NCBI RefSeq assembly: GCF_043099285.1
Contig: NZ_CP170723.1
Coordinates: forward strand, 1,612,001-1,676,000
Direction: 5' to 3'
From: Oryzobacter telluris
GTDB taxonomy: Bacteria > Actinomycetota > Actinomycetes > Actinomycetales > Dermatophilaceae
Length of the DNA: 64,000 nucleotides
The notes beneath the pieces are model-generated. The model did no database searches and had not been told where the DNA came from. It worked only from the letters and a program-made list of their open reading frames with translations. This document shows positions 10,016 through 18,734 of the stretch, piece by piece. Within the stretch, counting starts at the first letter, position 1, and every line of letters starts with the position of its first letter. A program made the position numbers and the translations under genes.

Positions 10016-11041
10016 TCAGCCCTTGCCGCCCACGCCGCTGGCGCGGAAGGCGCGCCACGCGTCGCTCATCCGCTCGGCCTGGCCCTTGGTGAACATGTTC
10101 ATGCAGGAGTCCTGCGTGTAGTCCATGAAGTTGTGGATCGGGTCGAGGCCCCGAGCCGGGCAGGTGTCGGGGGCGTCCGGGCAGTTGAACTGCGGCTGGG
10201 CCTCCTTGGGCGTGTCGTCGACGTAGTCACCGGCGGCCGAGCAGCCCTTGTTGAAGGTGTGGTCGAGCATCAGCCAGTGGCCGACCTCGTGGGTCAGGGT
10301 GTCGCCCAGGCCGTACTTCCACGGCTTGCCGGTCTCGGGGTCCACCCCGCCGGGCATCGACTCGTCGAGCATGACGACGCCGTCGATGAAGTCGCGGCCG
10401 TTGTTGTAGCCCTTCGGGAAGTAGGCCCAGCCGAGGAGGCCGTCGCCGATGTCGGCGGCGTAGACGTTGAGGACGCGCGAGTCACCTTCGTACAGCTCGG
10501 CCTTCATGTCGCGCTCGACCTTGCCCGGGGTGACCTTGTACCAGGCGGGGTTGACGGTCCAGGTGGTCTTCGCCAGCTCGAACTGGAACGGGGTCTTCGA
10601 GGCCAGCGCGGCCGTGCGCCCGCCGAAGGAGTCGTTGAGGACGGTCATCTGGTTGGCGATGAGGGTGTTCCAGCGAGCCTTCTCGGCATCGGTGAAGGCG
10701 TCGCCGCCCATCATGTGGAAGACGGTCCTGATCGTCACGCTGCCGTCGCCGAGGTAGGGCTTGTCGGGGAGGACGCCGTAGGCCTTGGCCTCGTTGTCGG
10801 GGTAGAGCTTGGGCTCGGCGACGCCCTTGGCGTCGTCGCGGACGCGAGCCGCGCTCGAGCCCAGGCCCAGGGCGAGGGCGTTGGCGGGGCCGCAGTCGAG
10901 GGCCGAAGCCGACCAGGGGGTCGAGGCGTCGCCGGCGGCGACCGCCGGTGCGGTGACGGCGACGGCCGACAGCGCCACGGTGGCGGCGGCGACGGACACG
11001 ACGGCGCCGAGGCGTCGCGTGGCGAGCGAGAGGGGAGACAT
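10016..11041 (-). CDS. Secreted M43-like zinc metalloprotease
   Basis: This is a 341-residue exported protease. Residues 1-36 form a signal peptide (RR followed by an Ala/Val-rich core ending AVAA). The metzincin zinc motif HEVGHWLMLDH and a Met-turn region NFMDYTQDSCM match pappalysin-type (M43, cytophagalysin) enzymes, which cleave extracellular proteins. Six Cys residues after the signal peptide fit disulfides outside the cell. The ATG 11041 has AGGAGG seven bases upstream. It is transcribed towards tRNA-Gly and shares the terminator at 9958. The substrate is unknown. Confidence 0.9.
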   Translation of the reverse strand: MSPLSLATRRLGAVVSVAAATVALSAVAVTAPAVAAGDASTPWSASALDCGPANALALGLGSSAARVRDDAKGVAEPKLYPDNEAKAYGVLPDKPYLGDGSVTIRTVFHMMGGDAFTDAEKARWNTLIANQMTVLNDSFGGRTAALASKTPFQFELAKTTWTVNPAWYKVTPGKVERDMKAELYEGDSRVLNVYAADIGDGLLGWAYFPKGYNNGRDFIDGVVMLDESMPGGVDPETGKPWKYGLGDTLTHEVGHWLMLDHTFNKGCSAAGDYVDDTPKEAQPQFNCPDAPDTCPARGLDPIHNFMDYTQDSCMNMFTKGQAERMSDAWRAFRASGVGGKG

Positions 11042-11152
11042 CCGGGTCCTCCTGGGTCGGGCACCCCGGTCCGGGGCGCGCTGCGGGGGGACGCTACCTG
11101 CGCGGAGGCGCGAAAGGGAGGTCCGCGGCGGCCGACCATCGACGGGCACGGA

Positions 11153-11182
11153 TTGGGAGGCGCTCGCGCCCCCCGCTACCAT
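11153..11182 (+). promoter_or_regulatory. Promoter of tig
   Basis: A TTGGGA -35 box (11153-11158) and a TACCAT -10 box (11177-11182) are separated by 18 bases. They lie ~125 bases before the tig start, leaving a GC-rich 5' leader in which I see no clear element. Confidence 0.5.
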
Positions 11183-11306
11183 TGACGTTTGGTGCCGATC
11201 CGGGCGCCGCCCGCGCGGACCCCGGACCGTGCCGGTCCCGTGCGGACCGGCCGGCAGGCAGGCAAACGACAGACGTCCCCCGAAACCCCCACGTGGAGTG
11301 CCCGAA

Positions 11307-12665
11307 GTGAAGAGTGCCGTCGAGACCATCAGCCCGACCAGGGTCAAGCTCATCGTCGAGGTCCCCTTCGACGAGCTGAAGCCCATGCTCGACGACGCGT
11401 ACCGCACGATCGGTGCGCAGGTGCAGATCCCCGGCTTCCGCAAGGGCAAGGTGCCCAACCGCATCATCGACCAGCGGGTCGGCCGCGGCGCCGTCATCCA
11501 GGAGGCCGTCAACGAGGCCCTCCCCAAGTTCTTCGCCGAGGCCGCCGAGGCCGAGAACCTGCGCGCCATCGGCCAGCCCGAGGTCGACGTCACCGCGGTG
11601 CCGATCGAGGACGGCCAGGACCTCGAGTTCACCGTCGAGACCGACGTGCGCCCCGAGCTCGACCTCCCCGACCTCGAGGGCATCGCGGTCGAGGTCGACG
11701 AGGCCCAGGCGTCCGACGAGGACATCGAGGAGCGCCTCACCACGCTGCGCGAGCGCTTCGGCTCCCTCGTGGGCGTCGAGCGCGCGGTCGAGGACGGCGA
11801 CTTCGTCTCCATCGACCTCACCGCGGTCATCGACGGCGAGGAGATCGACTCGGTCTCCGGCGTCTCCTACGAGGTCGGCAGCAAGAACATGCTCGAGGGC
11901 ATGGACGAGGCGCTCGTCGGCCTCGCCGCCGGCGACACCAAGACCTTCACCGCCCCGCTCGCCGGTGGCGACCAGGAGGGCCAGGACGCCGAGTGCACCG
12001 TCACCGTGCAGTCGGTCAAGGTCCGCGAGCTCCCCGAGCTCGACGACGACTTCGCCCAGCTCGCCTCCGAGTTCGACACCCTCGAGGAGCTGCGCGCCGA
12101 CGTCGCCACCCAGGCGCAGCAGGCCAAGAAGTACGAGCAGGGCATCCAGGCCCGCGACAAGCTCCTCGAGCACCTCCTCGACACCGTCGAGATCCCCGTG
12201 CCCGAGGGCGTCGTCGAGTCCGAGGTGCACAGCCACCTCGAGGGCGAGAACCGCCTCGAGGACGACGAGCACCGCGCCGAGGTCCAGGAGAGCACCCGCA
12301 AGGCGCTCAAGGCCCAGTTCCTCCTCGACGCCATCGCCGAGAAGCTCGAGGTCCGGGTCGAGCAGCCCGAGCTCATCGAGTACCTCGTGATGAGCGCGCA
12401 GCAGTACGGCATGGACCCCAACCAGTTCGCCCAGGCCATCGACCAGCAGGGCCAGATCCCCTCGATCGTCCAGGAGGTCGCCCGCCGCAAGGCGCTCGCC
12501 GCCGTCCTCGACCAGGCCACGGTCACCGACACCGCGGGCACGCGCATCGACCTCGACGACCTCGTGCCCCAGGCAGAGACCGTCCAGGCCGACGAGGACG
12601 TCGCCGACGACGAGGCCGCCGAGGCCTCCGACACCAGCGACACCGAGGTCGCGGCGAAGGCCTGA
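11307..12665 (+). CDS. tig: Trigger factor, ribosome-associated chaperone and peptidyl-prolyl isomerase
   Basis: This 452-residue chaperone binds ribosomal protein L23 and nascent chains. The ribosome-binding signature GFRKGKVP is at residues 45-52. It is followed by the FKBP-like domain (GDFVSIDLTAVIDGEEID, YEVGSKNMLEGMDEALVG) and the long helical substrate-binding domain. The C-terminal ~40 residues are acidic and low in complexity, as usual in actinobacteria. The GTG start at 11307 has GGAG eight bases upstream. It lies upstream of the clp region, as often seen, although other genes intervene here. Confidence 0.97.
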   Translation: MKSAVETISPTRVKLIVEVPFDELKPMLDDAYRTIGAQVQIPGFRKGKVPNRIIDQRVGRGAVIQEAVNEALPKFFAEAAEAENLRAIGQPEVDVTAVPIEDGQDLEFTVETDVRPELDLPDLEGIAVEVDEAQASDEDIEERLTTLRERFGSLVGVERAVEDGDFVSIDLTAVIDGEEIDSVSGVSYEVGSKNMLEGMDEALVGLAAGDTKTFTAPLAGGDQEGQDAECTVTVQSVKVRELPELDDDFAQLASEFDTLEELRADVATQAQQAKKYEQGIQARDKLLEHLLDTVEIPVPEGVVESEVHSHLEGENRLEDDEHRAEVQESTRKALKAQFLLDAIAEKLEVRVEQPELIEYLVMSAQQYGMDPNQFAQAIDQQGQIPSIVQEVARRKALAAVLDQATVTDTAGTRIDLDDLVPQAETVQADEDVADDEAAEASDTSDTEVAAKA

Positions 12666-12684
12666 CCGGCTCCACCCGCACGAG

Positions 12685-12718
12685 ACCCCGCCCGGCGCGA
12701 CGCGCCGAGGCGGGGTTT
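12685..12718 (+). terminator. Terminator of tig
   Basis: The stem ACCCCGCC/GGCGGGGT with a further GGCGCG/CGCGCC inner pairing ends in TTT, twenty bases after the tig stop codon. Confidence 0.8.
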
Positions 12719-12805
12719 CGCGGTTCGGCGGGCCGCGCCGCGGACCCTCACTTATCGTGGCAGGACGGCGTCCCTGTCCCCGCCGTGTCCCTGCTGAGGA
12801 GCACC

Positions 12806-14476
12806 ATGTCCCCTGCCACGCCTCCCCGCGTCGAGGCCCGGCGGAGCCGCCTCGTGCGCCCGCTCGCCGTCCTCGCCGCGCTCGTCACCCTCGTCGGCCT
12901 CGCGGCCGCGCCCTCGTCGGCCGCCGACGGCGACGTCACCGTCGTCGTCAACAGCGACGGCACGGCGACCTACACCAGCCACGTCGCCACGGCCCTCACC
13001 GTCAAGCGGTCGGCCACCGAGGGCGGCACGGAGGTCGACAACTTCGCCCTCGCCGGGAACGCCACCGTCTCCAAGCCCCTCGGCGCGACCACGAAGTGCT
13101 GGGCCGCCTACGACGTCAGCACCCCCGTCGACGGCGGCTGCGTCGTGCCGGCCATGGCGCCGAACGCGACCGGCACCTACTACCGCCTCCCCGACCCCAC
13201 CCGCTTCCTCGACACCCGGTCGGGCAGCGGCGTGCCGCTGGGCCAGGGTGGCACCCGCTCGGTGCAGGTCGGGGGGGTGTCCGGCATCCCGTCGACGGGC
13301 GTCTCGGCGATCGTCGCCAACCTCACGGCGACCAAGACGAGCACGGCCGGCTACATGACCCTGTACCCGAGCGGGGTGTCCCGCCCCACCGCGTCGTCCC
13401 TGAACTTCCCCTCCGGCTGGACCGGCGCCAACCTCGTCACCGTGCCGATCGGCGCCGACGGCAAGGTCGTCGTCTACAACGACACCGGGTCGGCCCACGC
13501 CATCCTCGACGTCCTGGGCTGGTACGCCGCGGACGACACCGTGCGGGGTGCGAAGGGCATCGGGGCGCAGTTCCAGTCCACCGTGTCCGGTGACCCCGAG
13601 CGCCTCTACGACAGCCGTGACGACGAGGCCGGCGCCTACGTCGACGGCGACGTCTTCGTGTGGCACGACGAGTGGGACACCAGCGCCGACGCCGACGCGG
13701 TCGAGGCGTACGCCCTCAACATCACCGCGGTCGGCGCGACGAAGGCCGGGGTGCTTTCTGCCTGGTCGGGCGAGACCGAGGACCCGCCGAACGCGTCGAG
13801 CGTCAACTACCTCCCGGGTGTCGCGGCCCCCAACATGACCGTCGTGCCCTCGGGCCGCCAGTCGACGCTGGAGACCGGGTTCGCCATCGCGAACGCGACC
13901 ACCGGGACCGGCAGCGTGCACATCATCGTCGACCAGGTCGGGTACTACATCAAGAGCAACGACGGCGGCTTCCGCTTCCGTCCGCTCTCGACCCCGACGC
14001 GGATCCTGGACACCCGCACGGGGAAGGGGCTCTCCGGCCAGTTCGGGCCGGCGAGCGCCCGCACCCTCAACGCGACGAGCGTCACCACCCCGGACTCCTA
14101 CTACGTCGTGGGCAACACGACCGGGGTCCTGCCGACGCTCAACACGTACCTGACCATCTGGAGCGGCGAGAACGCGCGCCCCACGGCGAGCAACCTCAAC
14201 GTCACGCCGAAGCGGACCCGCGCCGCCGGCACCATCGCCCCCCTGAAGTTCACCGAGGGCACGGGTGTGCTGTCCTTCGCCATCTACAACAACGCGGGCA
14301 AGATGCACGTGCTGTTCGACGCGGCCGGCACGCTCGAGCTGGTTCCGCCCACGCTCGACACCCCGCCGCCGCTGGCGCGGACCACCGGCACGCAGCGCGA
14401 GGTCGCGACCACGACCGCGCCGGGGTCGGAGCGGTTCGACACCAGGCCGGTGCGGAGCACGTCCTCCCGGTACTGA
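12806..14476 (+). CDS. Secreted protein with three ~130-residue 'DTR' modules
   Basis: This 556-residue exported protein has a signal peptide at residues 1-40 (ending SSAA) and a small N-terminal domain with one Cys pair. Three related beta-rich modules follow, beginning at RFLDTRSG (~133), RLYDSRDD (~265) and RILDTRTG (~399). Each module runs from the D-(T/S)-R motif through an NxT/RPTASxLN segment to a closing (D)xxGYY-type strand. A paralogue with the same order lies at 18735-20897, and another module is seen at 63700-64000. Such modules are common in actinobacterial exported proteins, but I know no assigned function. The ATG 12806 has GAGGAG upstream, and a TATCGT box at 12753 may be its -10. 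The hairpin at 14490 ends the gene. Confidence 0.8.
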   Translation: MSPATPPRVEARRSRLVRPLAVLAALVTLVGLAAAPSSAADGDVTVVVNSDGTATYTSHVATALTVKRSATEGGTEVDNFALAGNATVSKPLGATTKCWAAYDVSTPVDGGCVVPAMAPNATGTYYRLPDPTRFLDTRSGSGVPLGQGGTRSVQVGGVSGIPSTGVSAIVANLTATKTSTAGYMTLYPSGVSRPTASSLNFPSGWTGANLVTVPIGADGKVVVYNDTGSAHAILDVLGWYAADDTVRGAKGIGAQFQSTVSGDPERLYDSRDDEAGAYVDGDVFVWHDEWDTSADADAVEAYALNITAVGATKAGVLSAWSGETEDPPNASSVNYLPGVAAPNMTVVPSGRQSTLETGFAIANATTGTGSVHIIVDQVGYYIKSNDGGFRFRPLSTPTRILDTRTGKGLSGQFGPASARTLNATSVTTPDSYYVVGNTTGVLPTLNTYLTIWSGENARPTASNLNVTPKRTRAAGTIAPLKFTEGTGVLSFAIYNNAGKMHVLFDAAGTLELVPPTLDTPPPLARTTGTQREVATTTAPGSERFDTRPVRSTSSRY

Positions 14477-14489
14477 CGCACCGGATCGA

Positions 14490-14523
14490 CGACGCCGGGT
14501 GGGGACCTCCCCGCCCGGCGTCG
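14490..14523. terminator. Bidirectional terminator between convergent genes
   Basis: The stem CGACGCCGGG/CCCGGCGTCG has an inner GGGG/CCCC pairing. It lies between the stop codons of the secreted DTR protein (plus) and the LacI regulator (minus). Confidence 0.75.
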
Positions 14524-14564
14524 CCGTGTCCGGGGTGAGCCCGGGTGACCGTGCCGCGGCCGGG

Positions 14565-15647
14565 TCAGGCCGGGGGAGGGGCGCTCGTCGTGCCGACCCG
14601 CAGCGACACCGGGAACGGCTCGTCGGCCACGGGCTGCCCGTCGAGCGCGCGGCGCACCATCGCGCCCAGCGCGCGGCCCTTGGCCGCCCCGGGCTGCAGC
14701 ACCGTGGTGAGGACGTGGTCGAGCCACGGCAGGTCGACGCCGTCGAAGCCGGTGACCGTGAGGTCCTCGGGGACGCGCAGCCCGAGCGACTCGGCGGCGC
14801 GCACCGCTCCCGCCGCCAGGAGGTCGGCCTGGGCCACGACCGCCGTCGGCCGCTGGTCGGCCGGCACGTCGAGGAGGAGGAGCGCGGCCTCGGTGCCCGC
14901 CTCCACGGTGAGGTCGCGGGCCTGGACGACGCGGGCCTCCTCCCCGGCGACGGCCCGGAAGCCGCGCACCCGGCCCACGGCGTCGGGGTAGTCGGCGCTC
15001 TCGAGGTCGGCGGCCTCCACGACGCCCGTGACCGACGTGGGGCGCAGCGGCATCGAGAGGTGGGCGACGCGGGTGTGCCCGAGCTCGAGGACGTGGCGCG
15101 TCGTCAGCCCCATGGCCGCCGCCTCGTCGGTGAGGACGTGCGCCACCGCCGGGTGCACGGGCGCACCGCTGCCGATGAGGGGGACCCCACGGGCGAGCAG
15201 GTGCTCGACGAGCGGGTTGGCGCGGGCGCCGCACAGGGGGAAGACGGCGGCGTCGACGGCGAGGTTCGCCAGCTGGGCCACGGCCCGCTCGGGGTCGTCG
15301 AGCGGCTGGGCGACGAGGAGCATCGAGCGACCGGCGGCGTCGAGCTCCTCGGCCAGTCCGTCGAGCACGCCGAGGGCGAAGGGGTCGTGGAAGGCGTAGC
15401 GCAGCGGTCCCTCGACGACGACGGCGACCGTGCCCACCCGGCCCCCGCGCAGCTGCGCCGCCAGCGGGTCGGGGCCAGCCCAGCCGAGCTCGGCGGCCGC
15501 CGCCCTCACCCGCTCGCCGGTGGCCGCGGCGACGGGCCCCTTGCCGCTGAAGACGAGGGACGCAGTGGAGGTCGAGACCCCGGCGCGCGTGGCGACGTCG
15601 CGCAGCGTGGGGCGCCGGTCGGGGCGCGGTTGACGAGGGGCGGCCAT
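14565..15647 (-). CDS. LacI-family transcriptional regulator
   Basis: This 360-residue DNA-binding repressor has the LacI helix-turn-helix at residues ~14-33 (LRDVATRAGVSTSTASLVFS), a hinge helix and a periplasmic-binding-protein-like effector domain (TVTGFDGVDLPWL). Family members usually bind a sugar or nucleoside effector. The divergent gene is an MFS transporter, and two tandem 14-bp palindromes lie between them (15662-15689), so it probably controls that transporter and itself. The ATG 15647 is used; an in-frame ATG at 15659 would add four residues. The effector is unknown. Confidence 0.93.
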   Translation of the reverse strand: MAAPRQPRPDRRPTLRDVATRAGVSTSTASLVFSGKGPVAAATGERVRAAAAELGWAGPDPLAAQLRGGRVGTVAVVVEGPLRYAFHDPFALGVLDGLAEELDAAGRSMLLVAQPLDDPERAVAQLANLAVDAAVFPLCGARANPLVEHLLARGVPLIGSGAPVHPAVAHVLTDEAAAMGLTTRHVLELGHTRVAHLSMPLRPTSVTGVVEAADLESADYPDAVGRVRGFRAVAGEEARVVQARDLTVEAGTEAALLLLDVPADQRPTAVVAQADLLAAGAVRAAESLGLRVPEDLTVTGFDGVDLPWLDHVLTTVLQPGAAKGRALGAMVRRALDGQPVADEPFPVSLRVGTTSAPPPA

Positions 15648-15661
15648 GGGTGACACCATAG

Positions 15662-15689
15662 TCGAATCGATTCGATCGAATCGATTCGA
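15662..15689. promoter_or_regulatory. Double palindromic operator for the LacI regulator
   Basis: The palindrome TCGAATCGATTCGA is present twice in direct succession (15662-15675 and 15676-15689), so the 28-bp block is itself a palindrome. Its size and CG-centred symmetry suit LacI-family sites. It starts 14 bases before the regulator's ATG on one side and lies before the MFS gene on the other. It contains some of the few AT-rich bases in the region, so it also overlaps any promoter there. Confidence 0.8.
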
Positions 15690-15816
15690 CCCGTGACGAC
15701 GACCGAGGACGACGCCCGTGGCCCCCACCGAGCCCGACCCGTCGGCCCGCCCGGCTCCGACCGTCGCCCCCGCGTCACCGCCCACCGCACCGCCACCCGC
15801 CGAAGGACCTCCGCAC

Positions 15817-17055
15817 GTGCCCGCCACGACCTCGACCAGCCCCGTCCCCACCTCCACCCTCCCGCGCGCCACCGTCACCCGGGCCCGCACCTCCGTCTTC
15901 GTCGTCTTCGCGCTGGCGGGGCTCGTCTTCGCCTCGTGGGCCTCGCGCATCGCCGACACCAAGGCCTCCCTCGACCTCACCGCCGGCGAGCTCGGCCTGG
16001 TCCTGCTCGCGATGAGCGCGGGCTCGGTCACGGGGCTGCCCCTGGCCGGCCGGGTCAGCAACCGGCTCGGGGCCGCGCGCACCGTCCTCGCCGGCGGTGC
16101 GGTCTCGCTCGTCGGGCTGCTCGTCGTCGCCCTCGTGGTCGACGCCGCCGGGCCGCGTCCGCTGCTCGCGGGCGGGCTCTTCCTCATCGGGCTCGGGGTC
16201 GGTCTCTGGGACGTCGCGATGAACCTCGAGGGCGCGGCCGTCGAGCACGCGCTCGGCTCGTCGGTGATGCCGCACTTCCACGCGGCGTTCAGCGGCGGCA
16301 CGGTGCTCTCCGCGCTCATCGGCGCCGCGATGTCGTGGGGGAGCGTGCCGCTGCTCGCGCACTTCGCCGGGGCCGCGGCCGTGACGGTCGGCGTCGGCCT
16401 GTGGGCCGTCCGCAGCTTCCTGCCCCGTGAGATCGAAGCGGCGGAGGACGGTGCCGAGGTCGCGCCCGCCGCGCGCCAGGGTTCGGCGTGGCTCGAGCCG
16501 CGCACCCTCCTCATCGGCGTCGTCGTGTTCGCCGCCGCCGCCACCGAGGGCACCGCGAACGACTGGCTGTCGGTCGCGTTCGTCGAGGGCCACGAGCTGC
16601 CCGCGTGGGCCGGAGTCCTCGGGTTCGCCACCTTCCTCAGCTTCATGACCGTCGGCCGGCTGCTCGGCACGAACCTGCTCGACACCCACGGCCGCGTGCC
16701 CGTGCTGCGGGGCAGCTTCGCCCTCGCCGTGGTCGGTGCGGCGCTCGTCATCTTCGGCGCCGACTGGCTCGCGTTCGTCGGTGCCGCGGTCTGGGGCGTC
16801 GGTGCGGCGCTGGGCTTCCCCGTCGGGATGAGCGCGTCGGCCGACGACCCCCAGCGGGCCGCGGCCCGGATGTCGGTCGTCGCCACCATCGGGTACGTCG
16901 CCTTCATCGCGGGGCCGCCGCTGCTCGGCTTCCTCGGTGACCGGGTCGGGGTGCTGCACTCCCTGCTCGTCGTCGGGGCGCTGGCGATCCTCGCGCTCAG
17001 CGTGGTGCCCTCGGTGCGCGAGCCCGGCGGCCTCCCGCGCAACGCCACGCGCTAA
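15817..17055 (+). CDS. MFS transporter (YbjJ/FucP-like)
   Basis: This 412-residue membrane protein has twelve hydrophobic segments, starting at FVVFALAGLVFASWASRIAD. It resembles the 'YbjJ-like' MFS group (LGLVLLAMSAGSVTGLPLAG, GLWDVAMNLEG, MPHFHAAFSGG), whose substrates are mostly unknown; fucose permease is a distant relative. The GTG 15817 is chosen because AAGGA lies nine bases upstream. The in-frame GTG 15718 would add 33 Pro/Thr/Ala-rich residues unlike family members. It is divergent from, and probably repressed by, the LacI regulator. Confidence 0.85.
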   Translation: MPATTSTSPVPTSTLPRATVTRARTSVFVVFALAGLVFASWASRIADTKASLDLTAGELGLVLLAMSAGSVTGLPLAGRVSNRLGAARTVLAGGAVSLVGLLVVALVVDAAGPRPLLAGGLFLIGLGVGLWDVAMNLEGAAVEHALGSSVMPHFHAAFSGGTVLSALIGAAMSWGSVPLLAHFAGAAAVTVGVGLWAVRSFLPREIEAAEDGAEVAPAARQGSAWLEPRTLLIGVVVFAAAATEGTANDWLSVAFVEGHELPAWAGVLGFATFLSFMTVGRLLGTNLLDTHGRVPVLRGSFALAVVGAALVIFGADWLAFVGAAVWGVGAALGFPVGMSASADDPQRAAARMSVVATIGYVAFIAGPPLLGFLGDRVGVLHSLLVVGALAILALSVVPSVREPGGLPRNATR

Positions 17056-17074
17056 CCACCCCACCTCTGCCGCT

Positions 17075-17124
17075 CGCTACGGGGCAGTAAGTGTCGCGAT
17101 CACGACACTTACTGCCCCGTAGCG
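17075..17124. repeat. Intergenic palindrome, copy 1 (GATC-centred)
   Basis: This is an inverted repeat of 22-bp perfect arms. The left arm starts CGCTACGGGGCAGTAAG and the right arm ends CCCCGTAGCG. They flank a CGATCA centre. Closely related copies lie at 27853-27906 and 44867-44916. It follows the MFS gene. It may act as a terminator, but there is no U-tract. Confidence 0.85.
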
Positions 17125-17172
17125 CGCACCGCAGCCGCGCGGGCGGGTGCGCGGGCCGACCGTCGGGACGGC

Positions 17173-17190
17173 GTTGTGCTCACGGCGAAC
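17173..17190 (+). promoter_or_regulatory. Candidate ClgR box before clpP1P2
   Basis: GTTGTGCTCACGGCGAAC matches the actinobacterial ClgR consensus CGCYNANRGCG with one mismatch. It shares 14 of 18 bases with the site at 21551 before clpX. It lies about 40 bases upstream of the clpP1 -10 box, a suitable place for an activator. Confidence 0.55.
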
Positions 17191-17229
17191 ACGGGCCGGA
17201 CCCGGGAGTGGAGGGCAGGAACCGGGCGT

Positions 17230-17235
17230 TAGGGT
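17230..17235 (+). promoter_or_regulatory. -10 box (TAGGGT) of clpP1
   Basis: TAGGGT lies 43 bases before the clpP1 GTG and matches the TAGGNT form seen repeatedly here. No clear -35 is seen, consistent with activator dependence. Confidence 0.5.
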
Positions 17236-17278
17236 CGGTGACAAGAAGCACCCGATTTCAGCGAGGAGCGTCTCCAGC

Positions 17279-17902
17279 GTGACCAGCACCGAGATCGTCG
17301 CCGCCGGCCCGGGACCCCAGGCCGGTCTGGACGACCACATCTACAACCGCCTCCTCAAGGAGCGGATCATCTTCCTCGGCTCGGACGTGCGCGACGACAA
17401 CGCGAACGCCATCTGTGCCCAGATGCTGCTCCTGGCGGCGGAGGACCCGCAGAAGGACATCTGGCTCTACATCAACTCCCCGGGCGGCTCCGTCACGGCC
17501 GGCATGGCGATCTTCGACGTCATGCAGTGGATCCCCAACGACGTCGCCACGGTCGCGATGGGCATGGCCGCCTCGATGGGCCAGTTCCTCCTGTCGGCCG
17601 GCGAGCCGGGCAAGCGCTACGCCACCCCGCACGCGCGGGTGATGATGCACCAGCCCTCGGGCGGCATCGGTGGCACGGCGTCCGACATCAAGATCCAGGC
17701 CGAGCAGCTGCTCCACATCAAGAAGCAGATGGCCGAGCTCATCGCGCAGCACACGGGCCAGACCGTCGACCAGATCGAGCTCGACTCCGACCGCGACCGG
17801 TGGTTCACCGCCGAGGAGGCCAAGGAGTACGGCTTCGTCGACCAGGTCATCACCAAGGCGACGATGGCGGGCCCCGGGGTCGACAACCCCGTGACCTCCT
17901 GA
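17279..17902 (+). CDS. clpP1: ATP-dependent Clp protease proteolytic subunit ClpP1
   Basis: This 207-residue serine protease subunit has catalytic Ser in MGMAASMGQF (~98), His in VMMHQPSGG (~123) and Asp in ELDSDRDRW (~170). The sequence follows actinobacterial ClpP1 (RLLKERIIFLGSDV, DRDRWFTAEEAKEYGFVD). ClpP1 forms a mixed double ring with ClpP2 and receives substrates from ClpX or ClpC. The GTG 17279 is preceded by GAGGAG eleven bases upstream. It lies 29 bases before clpP2. Confidence 0.96.
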   Translation: MTSTEIVAAGPGPQAGLDDHIYNRLLKERIIFLGSDVRDDNANAICAQMLLLAAEDPQKDIWLYINSPGGSVTAGMAIFDVMQWIPNDVATVAMGMAASMGQFLLSAGEPGKRYATPHARVMMHQPSGGIGGTASDIKIQAEQLLHIKKQMAELIAQHTGQTVDQIELDSDRDRWFTAEEAKEYGFVDQVITKATMAGPGVDNPVTS

Positions 17903-17931
17903 CCACGGCCGAGACGACGCGAGAGAGAGAC

Positions 17932-18576
17932 ATGAACGCCAACCTGACCGGCCGCCTCCACGTGCCAGCCCCCTCCAGCCGCTACATCCTGCCCCAGTTC
18001 GAGGAGCGCACCTCCTACGGGATGAAGCGCCTCGACCCCTACACGAAGCTCTTCGAGGACCGCATCATCTTCCTCGGCGTGCAGGTCGACGACGCGTCCG
18101 CCGACGACGTCATCGCCCAGCTCATCGTGCTGGAGTCGCAGGACCCCGACCGCGACATCCTCATGTACATCAACAGCCCCGGTGGCTCGTTCACGGCGAT
18201 GACCGCCATCTACGACACGATGCAGTACATCCGCCCCGACGTGCAGACCTTCGTCATCGGGCAGGCCGCCTCCGCCGCGGCCGTGCTGCTCGGCGCCGGC
18301 GCCAAGGGCAAGCGGTTCGCGCTGCCCAACGCGCGGGTCCTCATCCACCAGCCGGCGATCGAGGGGACCGGCGGCATGGCCTCCGACCTCGAGATCCAGG
18401 CCAACGAGATCATCCGGATGCGTGGCTGGCTCGAGGAGACCATCGCCTCGCACTCCGGTCGCGACCTCGACCTGGTCCGCAAGGACATCGAGCGCGACAA
18501 GATCCTCTCCGCCGCAGCGGCCAAGGAGTACGGCCTCATCGACGAGGTCCTCGCCTCGCGCAAGGGCAACGGCTGA
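17932..18576 (+). CDS. clpP2: ATP-dependent Clp protease proteolytic subunit ClpP2
   Basis: This 214-residue ClpP2 type subunit shows the hallmark SRYILPQFEE N-terminus and LFEDRIIFLGVQVDDASA. Catalytic Ser is in GQAASAAAV (~114) and His in VLIHQPA (~139). It pairs with ClpP1 in a hetero-tetradecamer. ATG 17932 follows a GAGAGAGA ribosome-binding region. The hairpin at 18597 ends the clpP1P2 unit, so clpX 3 kb away must use its own promoter. Confidence 0.96.
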   Translation: MNANLTGRLHVPAPSSRYILPQFEERTSYGMKRLDPYTKLFEDRIIFLGVQVDDASADDVIAQLIVLESQDPDRDILMYINSPGGSFTAMTAIYDTMQYIRPDVQTFVIGQAASAAAVLLGAGAKGKRFALPNARVLIHQPAIEGTGGMASDLEIQANEIIRMRGWLEETIASHSGRDLDLVRKDIERDKILSAAAAKEYGLIDEVLASRKGNG

Positions 18577-18596
18577 CCCCAGCCGAACCGCACCAC

Positions 18597-18633
18597 CGGA
18601 TGCCGTCCGCTCACCCCGAGCGGGCGGCATCGG
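18597..18633 (+). terminator. Terminator after clpP2
   Basis: The 14-bp stem GATGCCGTCCGCTC / GAGCGGGCGGCATC contains one G-T pair and has a five-base loop. It lies 22 bases after the clpP2 stop codon. No U-tract is present. Confidence 0.65.
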
Positions 18634-18721
18634 TGCGTCCCGGCCCGGCCGCGTCGAGGGCGAGCGGTGTGCGGGACTGCGAGTTCTCGCAAGACCGCTG
18701 GGTGAACCGCGGCGGGAGACC

Positions 18722-18727
18722 TAGGCT
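18722..18727 (+). promoter_or_regulatory. -10 box (TAGGCT), leaderless start
   Basis: TAGGCT ends seven bases before the GTG at 18735, so transcription would begin at or next to the start codon. No ribosome-binding site is seen, which supports a leaderless mRNA. Confidence 0.55.
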
Positions 18728-18734
18728 CGCGCGC

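Noticed and set aside
17075..17124. Palindrome copy 1 as the clpP1 operator
   Set aside because: It lies over 100 bases before the clpP1 -10 box, and the same sequence recurs at unrelated loci, so a dispersed repeat is more likely.
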